Shown in pieces: positions 27,843 through 36,470 of a stretch of DNA of 64,000 bases. The position numbers were made by a program, and so were the translations under genes. The stretch covers positions 62,001 through 126,000 of the forward strand of contig JAGLOP010000004.1 in the NCBI GenBank assembly GCA_023138835.1, read 5' to 3'. This DNA comes from Arcobacteraceae bacterium. GTDB lineage: Bacteria > Campylobacterota > Campylobacteria > Campylobacterales > Arcobacteraceae. Positions within the stretch are counted from its first letter, which is position 1. Every line of letters begins with the position of its first letter. Under the pieces are notes generated by a model that saw only the letters and a program-made list of their open reading frames with translations, was not told the DNA's origin and searched no databases.

Positions 27843-29780
27843 ATGATAAGAAATAAATTAAAAATTATAATATTTTTAGTATTTGCATTTATAGTTGCAA
27901 ATTTAGTTGTGTACCATATAACAGAGATAAACAAACAACAAAGAATCAAAGTAGCTTTAGATGATAATCTTAAAGACTTGCAAATTCACTTTAATATATT
28001 ATTGCACCATCAGAAGGTAATTGCTGATATAACTTATACTTCCACAATAACTTTGATACCAGAGTTTATAGAATTATTTTCAAAAATAAAAACAGCTTCA
28101 AGGAAAGAGAAAGTAAATTTAAGAATTGAACTTTACAATTTATTAAAAGACAAATATGAGATATTAAATAAAAAAGGTGTATTTCAATATCAATTTTTAC
28201 TGCCGAATAATGAATCATTTTTGAGAATGCACAAGCCTGGCAAATTTGGTGATGATTTGACAGATGTTCGAGAAGATTTCAAATACACAAATGACACACA
28301 CAAACCAATAAGAGCTTTTGTCAAAGGCAGAATAGCCCCAGGATTTAGAAATGTTTATCCACTATTCGATAAAGCCGGCAATTATATGGGGGCTATGGAG
28401 GTATCTTTTTCCAATGAAAGTATTCAAAAATACTTAAACTATATAAGTGGAATACATACACATTTTATAGTTCATAAAGATGTTTTTAATGTAAAAACTT
28501 GGAAAAGAGATGATTTAGTTTTGAAATACTTACAAAGTAGTGAAAATAAAGATTTTATGCTTGCTATGAATAACTTACATACAAAAGAAAAGTGTATCAT
28601 TGAAAATAAAATAAAATTAAGAGATATTAAAGATGATATAGATAAAGGGATTAAAAAAGGAGATAAATTTGCTTTATATACTCTACATAAACATGAAGAT
28701 ATCCATGTAGATATAATCTCTTTTTTTCCTATAAAAAATATTACCAATACCAAAATTATAGCTTGGTTGGTTTCTTATGAAAAGAGTGATTTTATCTATA
28801 CGACTTTAAAAGCCGGATGGATAATAAGAGTTGTTGCATTTTTTGGATTGCTTGTATTATTTTATTCTATATACAGAATTCTAAATCAAAAAGAGATTCT
28901 AAAAGAGCAAGTAAAGGAGAAAACAAAAGAGCTGAATAGGAAGCGTAAAATAGCTCAAAAGCTTAATAGAGATTTAGAAGAGAGTGAGCATGAATTACAG
29001 CTTATCAATGAAAATCTTGAATTAAAAATAAAAGAAGAAGTTGATAAAAATAAATTGGTTCAAGAAAAACTTTTTAAATCTGAAAAAATGGTTGCTATGG
29101 GTGAGATGATAGGAAACATAGCCCATCAATGGAGACAACCATTGTCTATAATATCTACGAGTGCTACAGGTATGCAGATACAAAAAGAGTACGGCATGCT
29201 TACTGATGAATTATTTGATAATTATTGTACATCCATAAATGATCATGCACAATATCTATCAAAAACTATAGATGATTTTAAAAATTATATTCAAGGGGAT
29301 AGAATATTACAAGAATCTAATATTAAAAATGTTGTTAATAATTTTTTAAATTTAGTTGAAGGCTCGATAAAAACTTACAATTTAAATGTAATCCTAGATT
29401 TGCAAGAAGATGTTAAGTGCGAAGTATATCCAAACGAACTTATTCAATGTTTTATCAATATTTTTAATAATGCAAAAGATGTATTAAAAGAGCAAGATGA
29501 AGATACTAGACTTTTATTTATCAGGATAGCACAACAAGATGATGATAAAGTGATAATCAAGTTCAAAGATAGCGGTGGTGGAATCTCCGATGATATTATT
29601 GATAAAATATTCGAACCATATTTTACAACTAAACATCAATCTCAGGGAACCGGACTAGGACTTCATATGATTTATACCTTGATAATTGAGGGGATGAGCG
29701 GGGATATTGAGGTTAAAAATAAAACTTATGAGTATGAGGGTAAAATTTATGTCGGTGCTGAATTTACGATAACTATATGA
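27843..29780 (+). CDS. dCache_3-type membrane histidine kinase
   Basis: A 645-residue sensor kinase. TM1 (about 7-25) and TM2 (about 325-345) flank a periplasmic domain with the dCache_3-like motif NESFLRMHKPGKFGDDL followed by VRED and a second strand block, YPLFDKAGNYMGAMEV. A coiled coil (about 350-415) leads to the kinase core. H428 lies in the AHQWRQPLS box; the N-box is CFINIFNNAKDVL and the G boxes are DSGGGIS and GTGLGLHM. The signal is not known for this sensor class. No regulator gene follows directly; the next gene is a receiver-GGDEF protein 219 bases on. Confidence 0.87.
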   Translation: MIRNKLKIIIFLVFAFIVANLVVYHITEINKQQRIKVALDDNLKDLQIHFNILLHHQKVIADITYTSTITLIPEFIELFSKIKTASRKEKVNLRIELYNLLKDKYEILNKKGVFQYQFLLPNNESFLRMHKPGKFGDDLTDVREDFKYTNDTHKPIRAFVKGRIAPGFRNVYPLFDKAGNYMGAMEVSFSNESIQKYLNYISGIHTHFIVHKDVFNVKTWKRDDLVLKYLQSSENKDFMLAMNNLHTKEKCIIENKIKLRDIKDDIDKGIKKGDKFALYTLHKHEDIHVDIISFFPIKNITNTKIIAWLVSYEKSDFIYTTLKAGWIIRVVAFFGLLVLFYSIYRILNQKEILKEQVKEKTKELNRKRKIAQKLNRDLEESEHELQLINENLELKIKEEVDKNKLVQEKLFKSEKMVAMGEMIGNIAHQWRQPLSIISTSATGMQIQKEYGMLTDELFDNYCTSINDHAQYLSKTIDDFKNYIQGDRILQESNIKNVVNNFLNLVEGSIKTYNLNVILDLQEDVKCEVYPNELIQCFINIFNNAKDVLKEQDEDTRLLFIRIAQQDDDKVIIKFKDSGGGISDDIIDKIFEPYFTTKHQSQGTGLGLHMIYTLIIEGMSGDIEVKNKTYEYEGKIYVGAEFTITI

Positions 29781-29913
29781 ATACAAGCAACTCTGCCATG
29801 AAGTGAAACGGAATCCATACTTGCAAAATAGAATAAAATCACCAAATTTGCGAGAACAAAAAGCAGAAGGAAAAAGAGAAGATATTAAGTCTTTATTAAA
29901 AAGTTCAAAATGA
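29770..29913 (+). pseudogene. Possible C-terminal coding relic of unknown origin
   Basis: About 47 codons without a start run from the stop at 29770 to the TGA at 29911-29913, in a different frame from the preceding kinase. The translation is hydrophilic and lysine-rich, with RNPYLQNRIKSPNLREQ and AEGKREDIKSLL, and looks like a real protein tail rather than random AT-rich sequence. I do not recognise the family. It overlaps the kinase stop and fills most of the 219-base gap before the diguanylate cyclase. Confidence 0.3.
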
Positions 29914-29995
29914 AACTTTTTGGATATTTTGTTTGGATATACTTTACCAAGTATATTTAAAATGTACTGTTAAAACTCAAGTGTTGCAAGGAATC
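29909..29995 (+). promoter_or_regulatory. Promoter of the receiver-GGDEF gene with the shared upstream element
   Basis: The 22-base element (29909-29930) seen before the chemoreceptor gene is followed after 7 bases by TATACT at 29938-29943, a good -10 hexamer. The start codon is at 30000, so the leader is about 50 bases, with GCAAGGAA as ribosome site. The same spacing at both loci argues for a common promoter architecture. Confidence 0.5.
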
Positions 29996-29999
29996 TAAA

Positions 30000-31004
30000 A
30001 TGGATGAAAGTAAACTTAATGAATTATTAAAAATAGGCAAAACTATAAAATTACTTTATGTGGAAGACAAAAAGGACATTAGAGAAAGTACAGTACAATT
30101 ATTGGAAAGATTTTTTGATGATATCAGTATAGCAGTTAACGGACGAGACGGAATACAGAAATATTTGGACTTTTACAATAAAAACGGACAATATTATGAT
30201 TTAGTGGTTAGTGATGTCGCTATGCCGGATATAAATGGTATTGAGATGAGCAGAGCAATAACAAAAATAAATAAAGAACAGGCTATATTAATAGTTTCAG
30301 CATATAGTGATTCGGAAATGCTGATAAATTTAATTGATATAGGAATTAATGAATTTATGAAAAAACCAACTAAAGAGAATGAATTTATTTTTATACTCAG
30401 TAAGATGGTCAAAGATATTTCAATTAAAAAAAAGTATAAGAAAAGTATAAAAAAAATTGAAAAAGTAAATGTAAATCTTAAGCAAAAAATAAAACAAGAA
30501 CTCCAAAAAAATAGTGATCTGGAAAAACTTGCTGTTACTGATAAATTGACAAGTTTATATAATAGAGTTCAACTTGATAATGTAATTGATTTTGGAGTTA
30601 ACAAAGCAATAAGATATAACACAAATATTAGTATTATATTTATTGATATTGATAAATTTAAATCTATTAATGATACATATGGACACCAAGTCGGTGATCA
30701 GGTACTTAAACATTTTTCCAAAATACTGCAGAGCAATATCAGAGAAACGGATATAGCGGGCAGATGGGGAGGAGAAGAATTTTTAATAATTTGTCATGAA
30801 ACAAATATTGAAGGTTCTTTGAATTTGGCTGAAAATCTAAGGGTTGTGATTGAAAATACAACATTCAAACATATTAAAAATCTTACTGCAAGTTTTGGCA
30901 TTGCAGTATTGGAAGAGAAAGATAGTGTTCACTCATTAATTCAAAGAGCTGATAAAGCACTTTATAAGGCCAAACAAAGCGGTAGAAATAAAGTATGTAT
31001 TTAG
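30000..31004 (+). CDS. Receiver-GGDEF diguanylate cyclase
   Basis: A 334-residue response regulator that should make cyclic di-GMP. The receiver (about 1-130) has YVEDKKD, phospho-acceptor D72 in VVSDVAMPDING and the lysine in FMKKPT. A basic coiled coil follows, then GGDEF (about 170-334) with the active-site GGEEF at residue 257. The allosteric inhibition site RETD lies 5 residues upstream of it. All parts for phosphorylation-controlled, feedback-inhibited cyclase activity are present. It resembles WspR in layout. Confidence 0.92.
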   Translation: MDESKLNELLKIGKTIKLLYVEDKKDIRESTVQLLERFFDDISIAVNGRDGIQKYLDFYNKNGQYYDLVVSDVAMPDINGIEMSRAITKINKEQAILIVSAYSDSEMLINLIDIGINEFMKKPTKENEFIFILSKMVKDISIKKKYKKSIKKIEKVNVNLKQKIKQELQKNSDLEKLAVTDKLTSLYNRVQLDNVIDFGVNKAIRYNTNISIIFIDIDKFKSINDTYGHQVGDQVLKHFSKILQSNIRETDIAGRWGGEEFLIICHETNIEGSLNLAENLRVVIENTTFKHIKNLTASFGIAVLEEKDSVHSLIQRADKALYKAKQSGRNKVCI

Positions 31005-31019
31005 CTTTATTTAAATTAA

Positions 31020-31064
31020 CTAAACAAAGGAGCAGAGTTTAAAATAAAATTGCCGATAAATCAG
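31020..31064 (+). pseudogene. Relic of a histidine kinase C-terminus
   Basis: About 15 codons directly after the receiver-GGDEF gene read LNKGAEFKIKLPINQ. This is the final beta strand of the AHQWRQPL kinases here (compare GVEFKIKLPLN at the end of the kinase ending at 43542). A stop at 31017 precedes it in frame and there is no start. It is most simply the tail of a deleted kinase gene. Confidence 0.55.
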
Positions 31065-31111
31065 TTAAGATACTTTATTGGCAATATTATAAAACTTTGA
31101 TAAAATAAAAT

Positions 31112-32953
31112 ATGTTAGAAAAACTATCTTTTAGAAATAGGTTATTGTTAAGTTACCTTTTGTATGGTACTGCTTTGGTAATTGTTGCAATATTTACAAT
31201 GGGTAAGATTAGTGAAGAAAATATAAAAAAGTCAAGTCAAAAAGAGGTGATTAAAGAACTTGCTGAACAAAAAGCTTTTTTTGACCAATATACTAAAGAT
31301 GCTGAGAAAAAATTATTTGCAATTAGAGATTCAAAAATATTTAAACAATATCTTAGTAATAACAGTGACTCCAATATTGTAGAGTTGTTTTCATATATTA
31401 CAAACACCTCTGCTGATATAATGCAGCTTAGATATCTTGATAAAAACGGATTTGAGAAGATCAGGATAGATAGAGCAGACTATAATTCAGCCCCAATCTT
31501 AATACCCAATAATAAACTGCAAAATAAATTACATAGATACTATTTTGAAGAGATTATTCAGCTCAACGATAAAGAAAAAAGCTGGTATTCAAAAATTGAT
31601 TTAAATATAGAGCAAGGTCAAATCGAGAAACCGATAAAACCTGTATTGAGAGTTGGTATTCCTGTTTTTGTAAAAAATAAAAAAGTCGGCATACTTATAA
31701 TCAATATATTTATGAAATATTTCTTAAATAAAATGTCCAATCTATCACTATATAATATTTATCTTATAGATAAAGATGGTAACTTTATTATACATCCCCA
31801 AAAAAAATACAACTGGGGTAAATATCTAAATACTAAATATACTGTTAAAAATCATTTTAAAGACAGTTATCAAAAGATACTAAACAGTGATGAATATATT
31901 GGAGAAAGATTATATTCAAAATTGATAGATTTAGATAATGGTGAAAATATTAAAATGATATTTGAGCCTAAGTTTTATAAAGTTCAAGAACAAATTCAAA
32001 AACAAGTCAACGAGATGCTATTTATTATGATTCTTATGATTTTATTATCTTTTCCAGTTGCTTATATTTTTTCATTAAAATTTGGCAATCTAAAAGAAAA
32101 AGTGGATAAGCTAAATGATTTATTAGAACTAAAAGTAGAAGAAAAAACAAAAAAATTACAAGAATTAAATGAAACACTCGAACAAAGAGTAAAAGAAGAG
32201 GTTGATAAAAATACCCAAAAAGAGAAACAGATGCTGCACCAAAGCAGACTTGCCCAAATGGGCGAAATGATAAGTATGATAGCTCATCAATGGAGACAGC
32301 CTCTATCTGCTATATCATCAACAGCAGGAGTAATGAAACTTGACATTATGATGGGTAACTATAATAAAAAGTTTTTTGAAAAATCGCTGGACAAAATATC
32401 TGATTATTCGCAACATCTATCTTCTACTATAGATGATTTTAGAGGTTTTTTTAAAGATAACAAAGAGCAAACAAAAATCAGACTTGAAGATATTATTGAA
32501 AGTTCATTGGAAATTATAGGCTCAACACTTAATAGTAATAATATAAAACTTGTAAAAAATTATGAGTGCAATGAAATATTAAACTCTTATCCAAATAAGT
32601 TAAAACAAGTAGTATTGAACCTTATTAAAAATGCAGAAGATGTACTTTTGGAACACAATATTGAAAATCCGACAATATATCTAAGCACATATAAAGTGAA
32701 TAAAAGCTGCTTTCTTGAAATAAGTGATAACGCAGGTGGAGTGCCTGATGATATTATGGACAAAATTTTTGATCCATACTTTTCGACAAAGAAAAATAAA
32801 GATGGTACAGGATTGGGGCTTTATATGTCCAAAACTATTATTGAAGAACATTGCGGTGGTAAGCTTGAGTGTCAAAATGATGAAGATGGTGCAGTATTTA
32901 AAATTGTCTTTGTGCCTGAGGAATTAGATAAATTTAAAAAAGGGAAAATATGA
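31112..32953 (+). CDS. Membrane histidine kinase with dCache-like periplasmic sensor
   Basis: A 613-residue sensor kinase. TM1 (about 11-28) and TM2 (about 305-325) flank a periplasmic double-Cache-like domain with MQLRYLDKNGFEKIRIDR and a second module, NIYLIDKDGNFIIHP. A long coiled coil leads to H392 in the AHQWRQPLS box; the N-box is VLNLIKNAEDVL and the G boxes are DNAGGVP and GTGLGLYM. The kinase core (32252-32521) is almost identical at DNA level to the core of the kinase two genes downstream. It overlaps the di-iron sensor gene by 4 bases. Confidence 0.9.
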   Translation: MLEKLSFRNRLLLSYLLYGTALVIVAIFTMGKISEENIKKSSQKEVIKELAEQKAFFDQYTKDAEKKLFAIRDSKIFKQYLSNNSDSNIVELFSYITNTSADIMQLRYLDKNGFEKIRIDRADYNSAPILIPNNKLQNKLHRYYFEEIIQLNDKEKSWYSKIDLNIEQGQIEKPIKPVLRVGIPVFVKNKKVGILIINIFMKYFLNKMSNLSLYNIYLIDKDGNFIIHPQKKYNWGKYLNTKYTVKNHFKDSYQKILNSDEYIGERLYSKLIDLDNGENIKMIFEPKFYKVQEQIQKQVNEMLFIMILMILLSFPVAYIFSLKFGNLKEKVDKLNDLLELKVEEKTKKLQELNETLEQRVKEEVDKNTQKEKQMLHQSRLAQMGEMISMIAHQWRQPLSAISSTAGVMKLDIMMGNYNKKFFEKSLDKISDYSQHLSSTIDDFRGFFKDNKEQTKIRLEDIIESSLEIIGSTLNSNNIKLVKNYECNEILNSYPNKLKQVVLNLIKNAEDVLLEHNIENPTIYLSTYKVNKSCFLEISDNAGGVPDDIMDKIFDPYFSTKKNKDGTGLGLYMSKTIIEEHCGGKLECQNDEDGAVFKIVFVPEELDKFKKGKI

Positions 32954-33738
32954 ATTTATTATCAAATTATAAAACAAAAAATATAAGTACAAGTAGTCCA
33001 ATCTTATTATTTGAAGAAGATAATCATAAGATATATTGGTTAGGAATTGATGAAGATACAGTATTTAGATGTAATGTATATATGATTTGTGATGATGAAG
33101 AGTATATAATCATAGATCCAGGTAACCGTGCCTTTTTTAAAAAAATAAAAGATAAAGTGGCACAAATTACAGATCCAAAAAATATAAAGGCACTCATATT
33201 ATGTCATCAAGATCCAGATATTGCTGCATCTATGGTGGATTGGTTAGAGTTTAATAATGATATAACTATTATCAGTTCTGCACGAACAAATGTTTTACTT
33301 CCACATTATGGAATTAGTAATTATAATTTTTATGATATTTCTCAGAATAGTATATTTAAATTTCAAAGCGGAAGAGTTTTAGAGTTTATTGAAGCTCCTT
33401 TTTTGCATTTTGCAGGGGCATTTACAACTTTAGATAAAACGGCAAGTTTTTTATTTTCCGGTGATATTTGGAGTGCGCTTGATGTTGACTGGAAGTTGGT
33501 TGTTGATGAAAATGACTTTATACTTCATGAAACATATATGGATCTGTTTCATATAGATTATATGGGTTCAAATATTGCTGCAAAAGGATTTGTAAGAAGA
33601 TTAGATGATAAAGTAATAGAGGCAATATTACCGCAGCACGGTTCCTTGATAAACGAATCTACCGTTCAAGATGCTTTAAATTATCTTAAAAATTTACAAT
33701 GCGGCACAGATATTATATATAGTGATTTAGAGGATTAA
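32950..33738 (+). CDS. ODP-like metallo-beta-lactamase-fold di-iron sensor
   Basis: A 262-residue metallo-beta-lactamase-fold protein of the flavodiiron/ODP branch, without flavodoxin or rubredoxin domain. The metal motif is CHQDPDIA (H86, D88, D90), followed by FLHFAGAF (His), LFSGDIW (bridging Asp) and LPQHGSL (His). ODP proteins bind O2 or Fe at a di-iron site and signal to chemotaxis or kinase partners rather than acting as enzymes. Here it lies between two kinases, overlapping the first by 4 bases and only 3 bases from the second. A role as the cytosolic O2/iron input of the downstream sensor-less kinase is inferred. Confidence 0.8.
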   Translation: MNLLSNYKTKNISTSSPILLFEEDNHKIYWLGIDEDTVFRCNVYMICDDEEYIIIDPGNRAFFKKIKDKVAQITDPKNIKALILCHQDPDIAASMVDWLEFNNDITIISSARTNVLLPHYGISNYNFYDISQNSIFKFQSGRVLEFIEAPFLHFAGAFTTLDKTASFLFSGDIWSALDVDWKLVVDENDFILHETYMDLFHIDYMGSNIAAKGFVRRLDDKVIEAILPQHGSLINESTVQDALNYLKNLQCGTDIIYSDLED

Positions 33739-33741
33739 GTA

Positions 33742-34710
33742 ATGCAATCAAATCAAGAGCTAGAACAAGAGATTATAAGATTAAATAAAAAAATTAATCT
33801 ACTAACTCAAGCTGTTCAACAAGGGCGTACTATTAAATTAAAATTTAATGAATCTTCCAAACTTCTTAAAGCTAAAGATAAACAACTCAAAGAATTGAAC
33901 AGTTTTTTAAAACAAAGAGTCAAAGATGAAGTGGAGGCTAATAGGTTTAAAGACGAGATGTTAAATCAACAATCAAGACTAGCCCAAATGGGCGAAATGA
34001 TAAGTATGATAGCTCATCAATGGAGACAGCCTCTATCTGCTATATCATCAACAGCAGGAGTAATGAAACTTGACATTATGATGGGTAACTATAATGAAAA
34101 GTTTTTTGAAAAATCGATGGACAAAATATCTGATTATTCGCAACATCTATCTTCTACTATAGATGATTTTAGAGGTTTTTTTAAAGATAACAAAGAGCAA
34201 ACAAAAATCAGACTTGAAGATATTATTGAAAGTTCATTGGAAATTATAGGCGCAGCACTTAATAATGATAATATAAAACTTGTAAAAAATTATGAGTGTA
34301 ATGAAATGTTTAATTCTTATCCAAATGAGTTAAAACAAGTAGTATTGAATCTTATTAAAAATGCAGAAGATGCACTTATCGAACACAACATTGAGAACCC
34401 GATAATATATCTAAAAACTTATAAAATTAATAAAAGCTACTTTCTTGAAATAGGTGATAATGCAGGCGGAGTGCCTAAAGATATTGTAGATAATATTTTT
34501 ATGCCATATTTTTCTACAAAAAAAAATAAAGATGGGACAGGGTTAGGACTATATATGTCAAAAACTATTATCGAGGATCACTGTAAAGGTAAACTCAGTG
34601 TCACAAACAGTGATAAAGGTGCAGTGTTTACAATAGAATTGAAAAGTATTGAGAAAATGAATAATATAGAAAATGACAATAATATAACAAGGAATAAAAA
34701 TAATGTATAA
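33742..34710 (+). CDS. Cytosolic histidine kinase without own sensor domain
   Basis: A 322-residue kinase. It begins with a coiled coil (about 1-75) and has no membrane segment or recognisable sensor. H92 is in the AHQWRQPLS box; the N-box is VLNLIKNAEDAL and the G boxes are DNAGGVP and GTGLGLYM. Since it directly follows the ODP-like gene, the di-iron protein is its likely input. It overlaps the REC-GGDEF-EAL gene by 8 bases, which is its likely output. A 270-base stretch of its core matches the kinase at 31112-32953 with only two differences. Confidence 0.9.
   Translation: MQSNQELEQEIIRLNKKINLLTQAVQQGRTIKLKFNESSKLLKAKDKQLKELNSFLKQRVKDEVEANRFKDEMLNQQSRLAQMGEMISMIAHQWRQPLSAISSTAGVMKLDIMMGNYNEKFFEKSMDKISDYSQHLSSTIDDFRGFFKDNKEQTKIRLEDIIESSLEIIGAALNNDNIKLVKNYECNEMFNSYPNELKQVVLNLIKNAEDALIEHNIENPIIYLKTYKINKSYFLEIGDNAGGVPKDIVDNIFMPYFSTKKNKDGTGLGLYMSKTIIEDHCKGKLSVTNSDKGAVFTIELKSIEKMNNIENDNNITRNKNNV
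33982..34251 (+). repeat. 270-bp near-identical copy of 32252-32521
   Basis: By direct comparison these 270 bases differ at two positions from 32252-32521, an exact offset of 1730 bases. Identity falls off on both sides. The tract covers the H-box and dimerisation helices of two neighbouring kinases. Recent gene conversion or duplication is the simplest explanation. Confidence 0.85.
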
Positions 34711-36448
34711 ACTTTTGGAAGATTTAAAAAAATATAGCAAAGATATGAGTGTTTTGTATGTAGAAGATAACGAAGAAGTACGACATTCTACCTCATTGAT
34801 ATTGCAGAGATCTTTTAACAATGTTATTGAAAGTTTTGACGGGGTAGACGGGCTTGATAAATATAAACAATACAACAATGGTATTGATCTAGTAGTGACA
34901 GATATAAATATGCCAAATATGAATGGCATTGAGATGATAAGTGAAATAAAAAAAATCAATCCAAATCAACAGATTTTAGTAGTTTCAGCTTATGGGGAAT
35001 CAGAATATTTTACCGAAACGATTAAGCTTGGAATTGATGGATATTTGTTAAAGCCAATCATAACTGAACAATTTTTGGAAGCGTTGGCAACAAGTGTTGA
35101 AAAGATACGACTTAAAAAAGAAAATATACAGTATCAAAAAGAGCTTCAGCATAAAAATATAGAACTAAAAGAGTTAAATAATTCGCTTGAAATAAAAGTA
35201 AAACAAAGGACGCAAGAATTAGAGCATAAATTATATGTTGATGATTTGACAGGTTTAAAAAGCCGTTTCAAACTTGACCTTGATATTAAAGATGTTGAGT
35301 TTCCTGTTTTTATCTTAGTAGATATAGATAATTTTCACTTTGTTAATGAACTTTTTGGAACTAATGCAGGTGATGAAATCTTGAAGAGTTTTACAAATTT
35401 ACTTGAAACTTATGCTCAAACAAGAAGATATGAAGTTTATAGAATCTCAGGAGATCAGTTTGTACTTTTTAAAGCAGGTGAATTTTTTGATTTTGATGAA
35501 GTTGAAAAAGATATCAATGAACTTTTTGAATTTGTTGCAGCAACTAATTTTTCTTTAAAACAAAATAATGAAACGATTGAATTAACAATCACGGCAGGTA
35601 TTGTTGTAGAACAAGAGAAGATACTCAGCAAGGCGGATATGGCACTTAGCTACGCAAAAGATAACAATATGAGATTTTCTGTTTATCATTTAAATATTGA
35701 TTTCTCAGAAGAGATAGCAAACACGGTCAAATGGCTAAAAATACTCAAAAAAGGAGTAAAACAAAATCTTTTTATCCCCTTCTTACAACCAATTGTAAAT
35801 CGAGAACAAAAAATTATAAAATATGAAACACTGATGAGGTTAATCAGCAAAGAGGATTCTATTGATGAGACCACTTCTCCTGCGAAATTTTTACTTATAG
35901 CACTAAAAACTAAACAGTACAATAATATTTCATATCTTGTGATAAAAAAAACTTTTAAACTGCTTGAAAAAAAGAAGATAGATCTTTCTATAAACTTAAC
36001 ATATCAAGATATTATAAATAGGGAACTTGTACAATTTTTAAAAAAAATATTGAGTGACAGAAATATTGCAAAACATATTATATTTGAAATAGTTGAGAGT
36101 GAAGATATAGGTAACTTTGAAATTTTGGCAGATTTTATAGAAAAGTTTAAAGCTCTTGGTGTTCGAATTGCAATAGATGATTTTGGTACAGGATATTCAA
36201 ACTTTACACATATAATAAAATTAAAACCAAATTATTTAAAAATTGACGGTTCGTTAATAAAAAATATTGATACAAACAAAGATTCATTTGAACTTGTAAA
36301 AGCAATTGTACAATTTTCAAAAGAACTTAATATCAAAACAATAGCAGAGTATATATACTCTAAAAAGGTATTTGATATTGCTTTTCAGCTAGGTATAGAT
36401 GAGTTTCAGGGATATTACTTTGGTAAACCGTCAAAAGAGTTTTGTTAA
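34703..36448 (+). CDS. Receiver-GGDEF-EAL protein, probable c-di-GMP phosphodiesterase
   Basis: A 581-residue response regulator. The receiver (about 1-125) has D67 in VVTDINMPNMNG and YLLKPI. The GGDEF domain (about 170-310) is degenerate: SGDQF replaces GGDEF and no inhibition site is visible, so it is unlikely to make c-di-GMP. The EAL domain (about 335-581) keeps the catalytic set: YETL in place of EAL, INLTYQD, FEIVES, IDDFGTGYSN, LKIDGS, IAEY and FQGYYFGKP. It therefore probably degrades c-di-GMP under control of the coupled kinase and the ODP-like sensor. Confidence 0.9.
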   Translation: MYKLLEDLKKYSKDMSVLYVEDNEEVRHSTSLILQRSFNNVIESFDGVDGLDKYKQYNNGIDLVVTDINMPNMNGIEMISEIKKINPNQQILVVSAYGESEYFTETIKLGIDGYLLKPIITEQFLEALATSVEKIRLKKENIQYQKELQHKNIELKELNNSLEIKVKQRTQELEHKLYVDDLTGLKSRFKLDLDIKDVEFPVFILVDIDNFHFVNELFGTNAGDEILKSFTNLLETYAQTRRYEVYRISGDQFVLFKAGEFFDFDEVEKDINELFEFVAATNFSLKQNNETIELTITAGIVVEQEKILSKADMALSYAKDNNMRFSVYHLNIDFSEEIANTVKWLKILKKGVKQNLFIPFLQPIVNREQKIIKYETLMRLISKEDSIDETTSPAKFLLIALKTKQYNNISYLVIKKTFKLLEKKKIDLSINLTYQDIINRELVQFLKKILSDRNIAKHIIFEIVESEDIGNFEILADFIEKFKALGVRIAIDDFGTGYSNFTHIIKLKPNYLKIDGSLIKNIDTNKDSFELVKAIVQFSKELNIKTIAEYIYSKKVFDIAFQLGIDEFQGYYFGKPSKEFC

Positions 36449-36470
36449 ATTCCATATAAATAACATAATT

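Noticed and set aside
34558-34959. Minus-strand open frame across the kinase/REC-GGDEF-EAL junction
   Set aside because: Both + strand genes are certain here; the antisense translation shows no family features.
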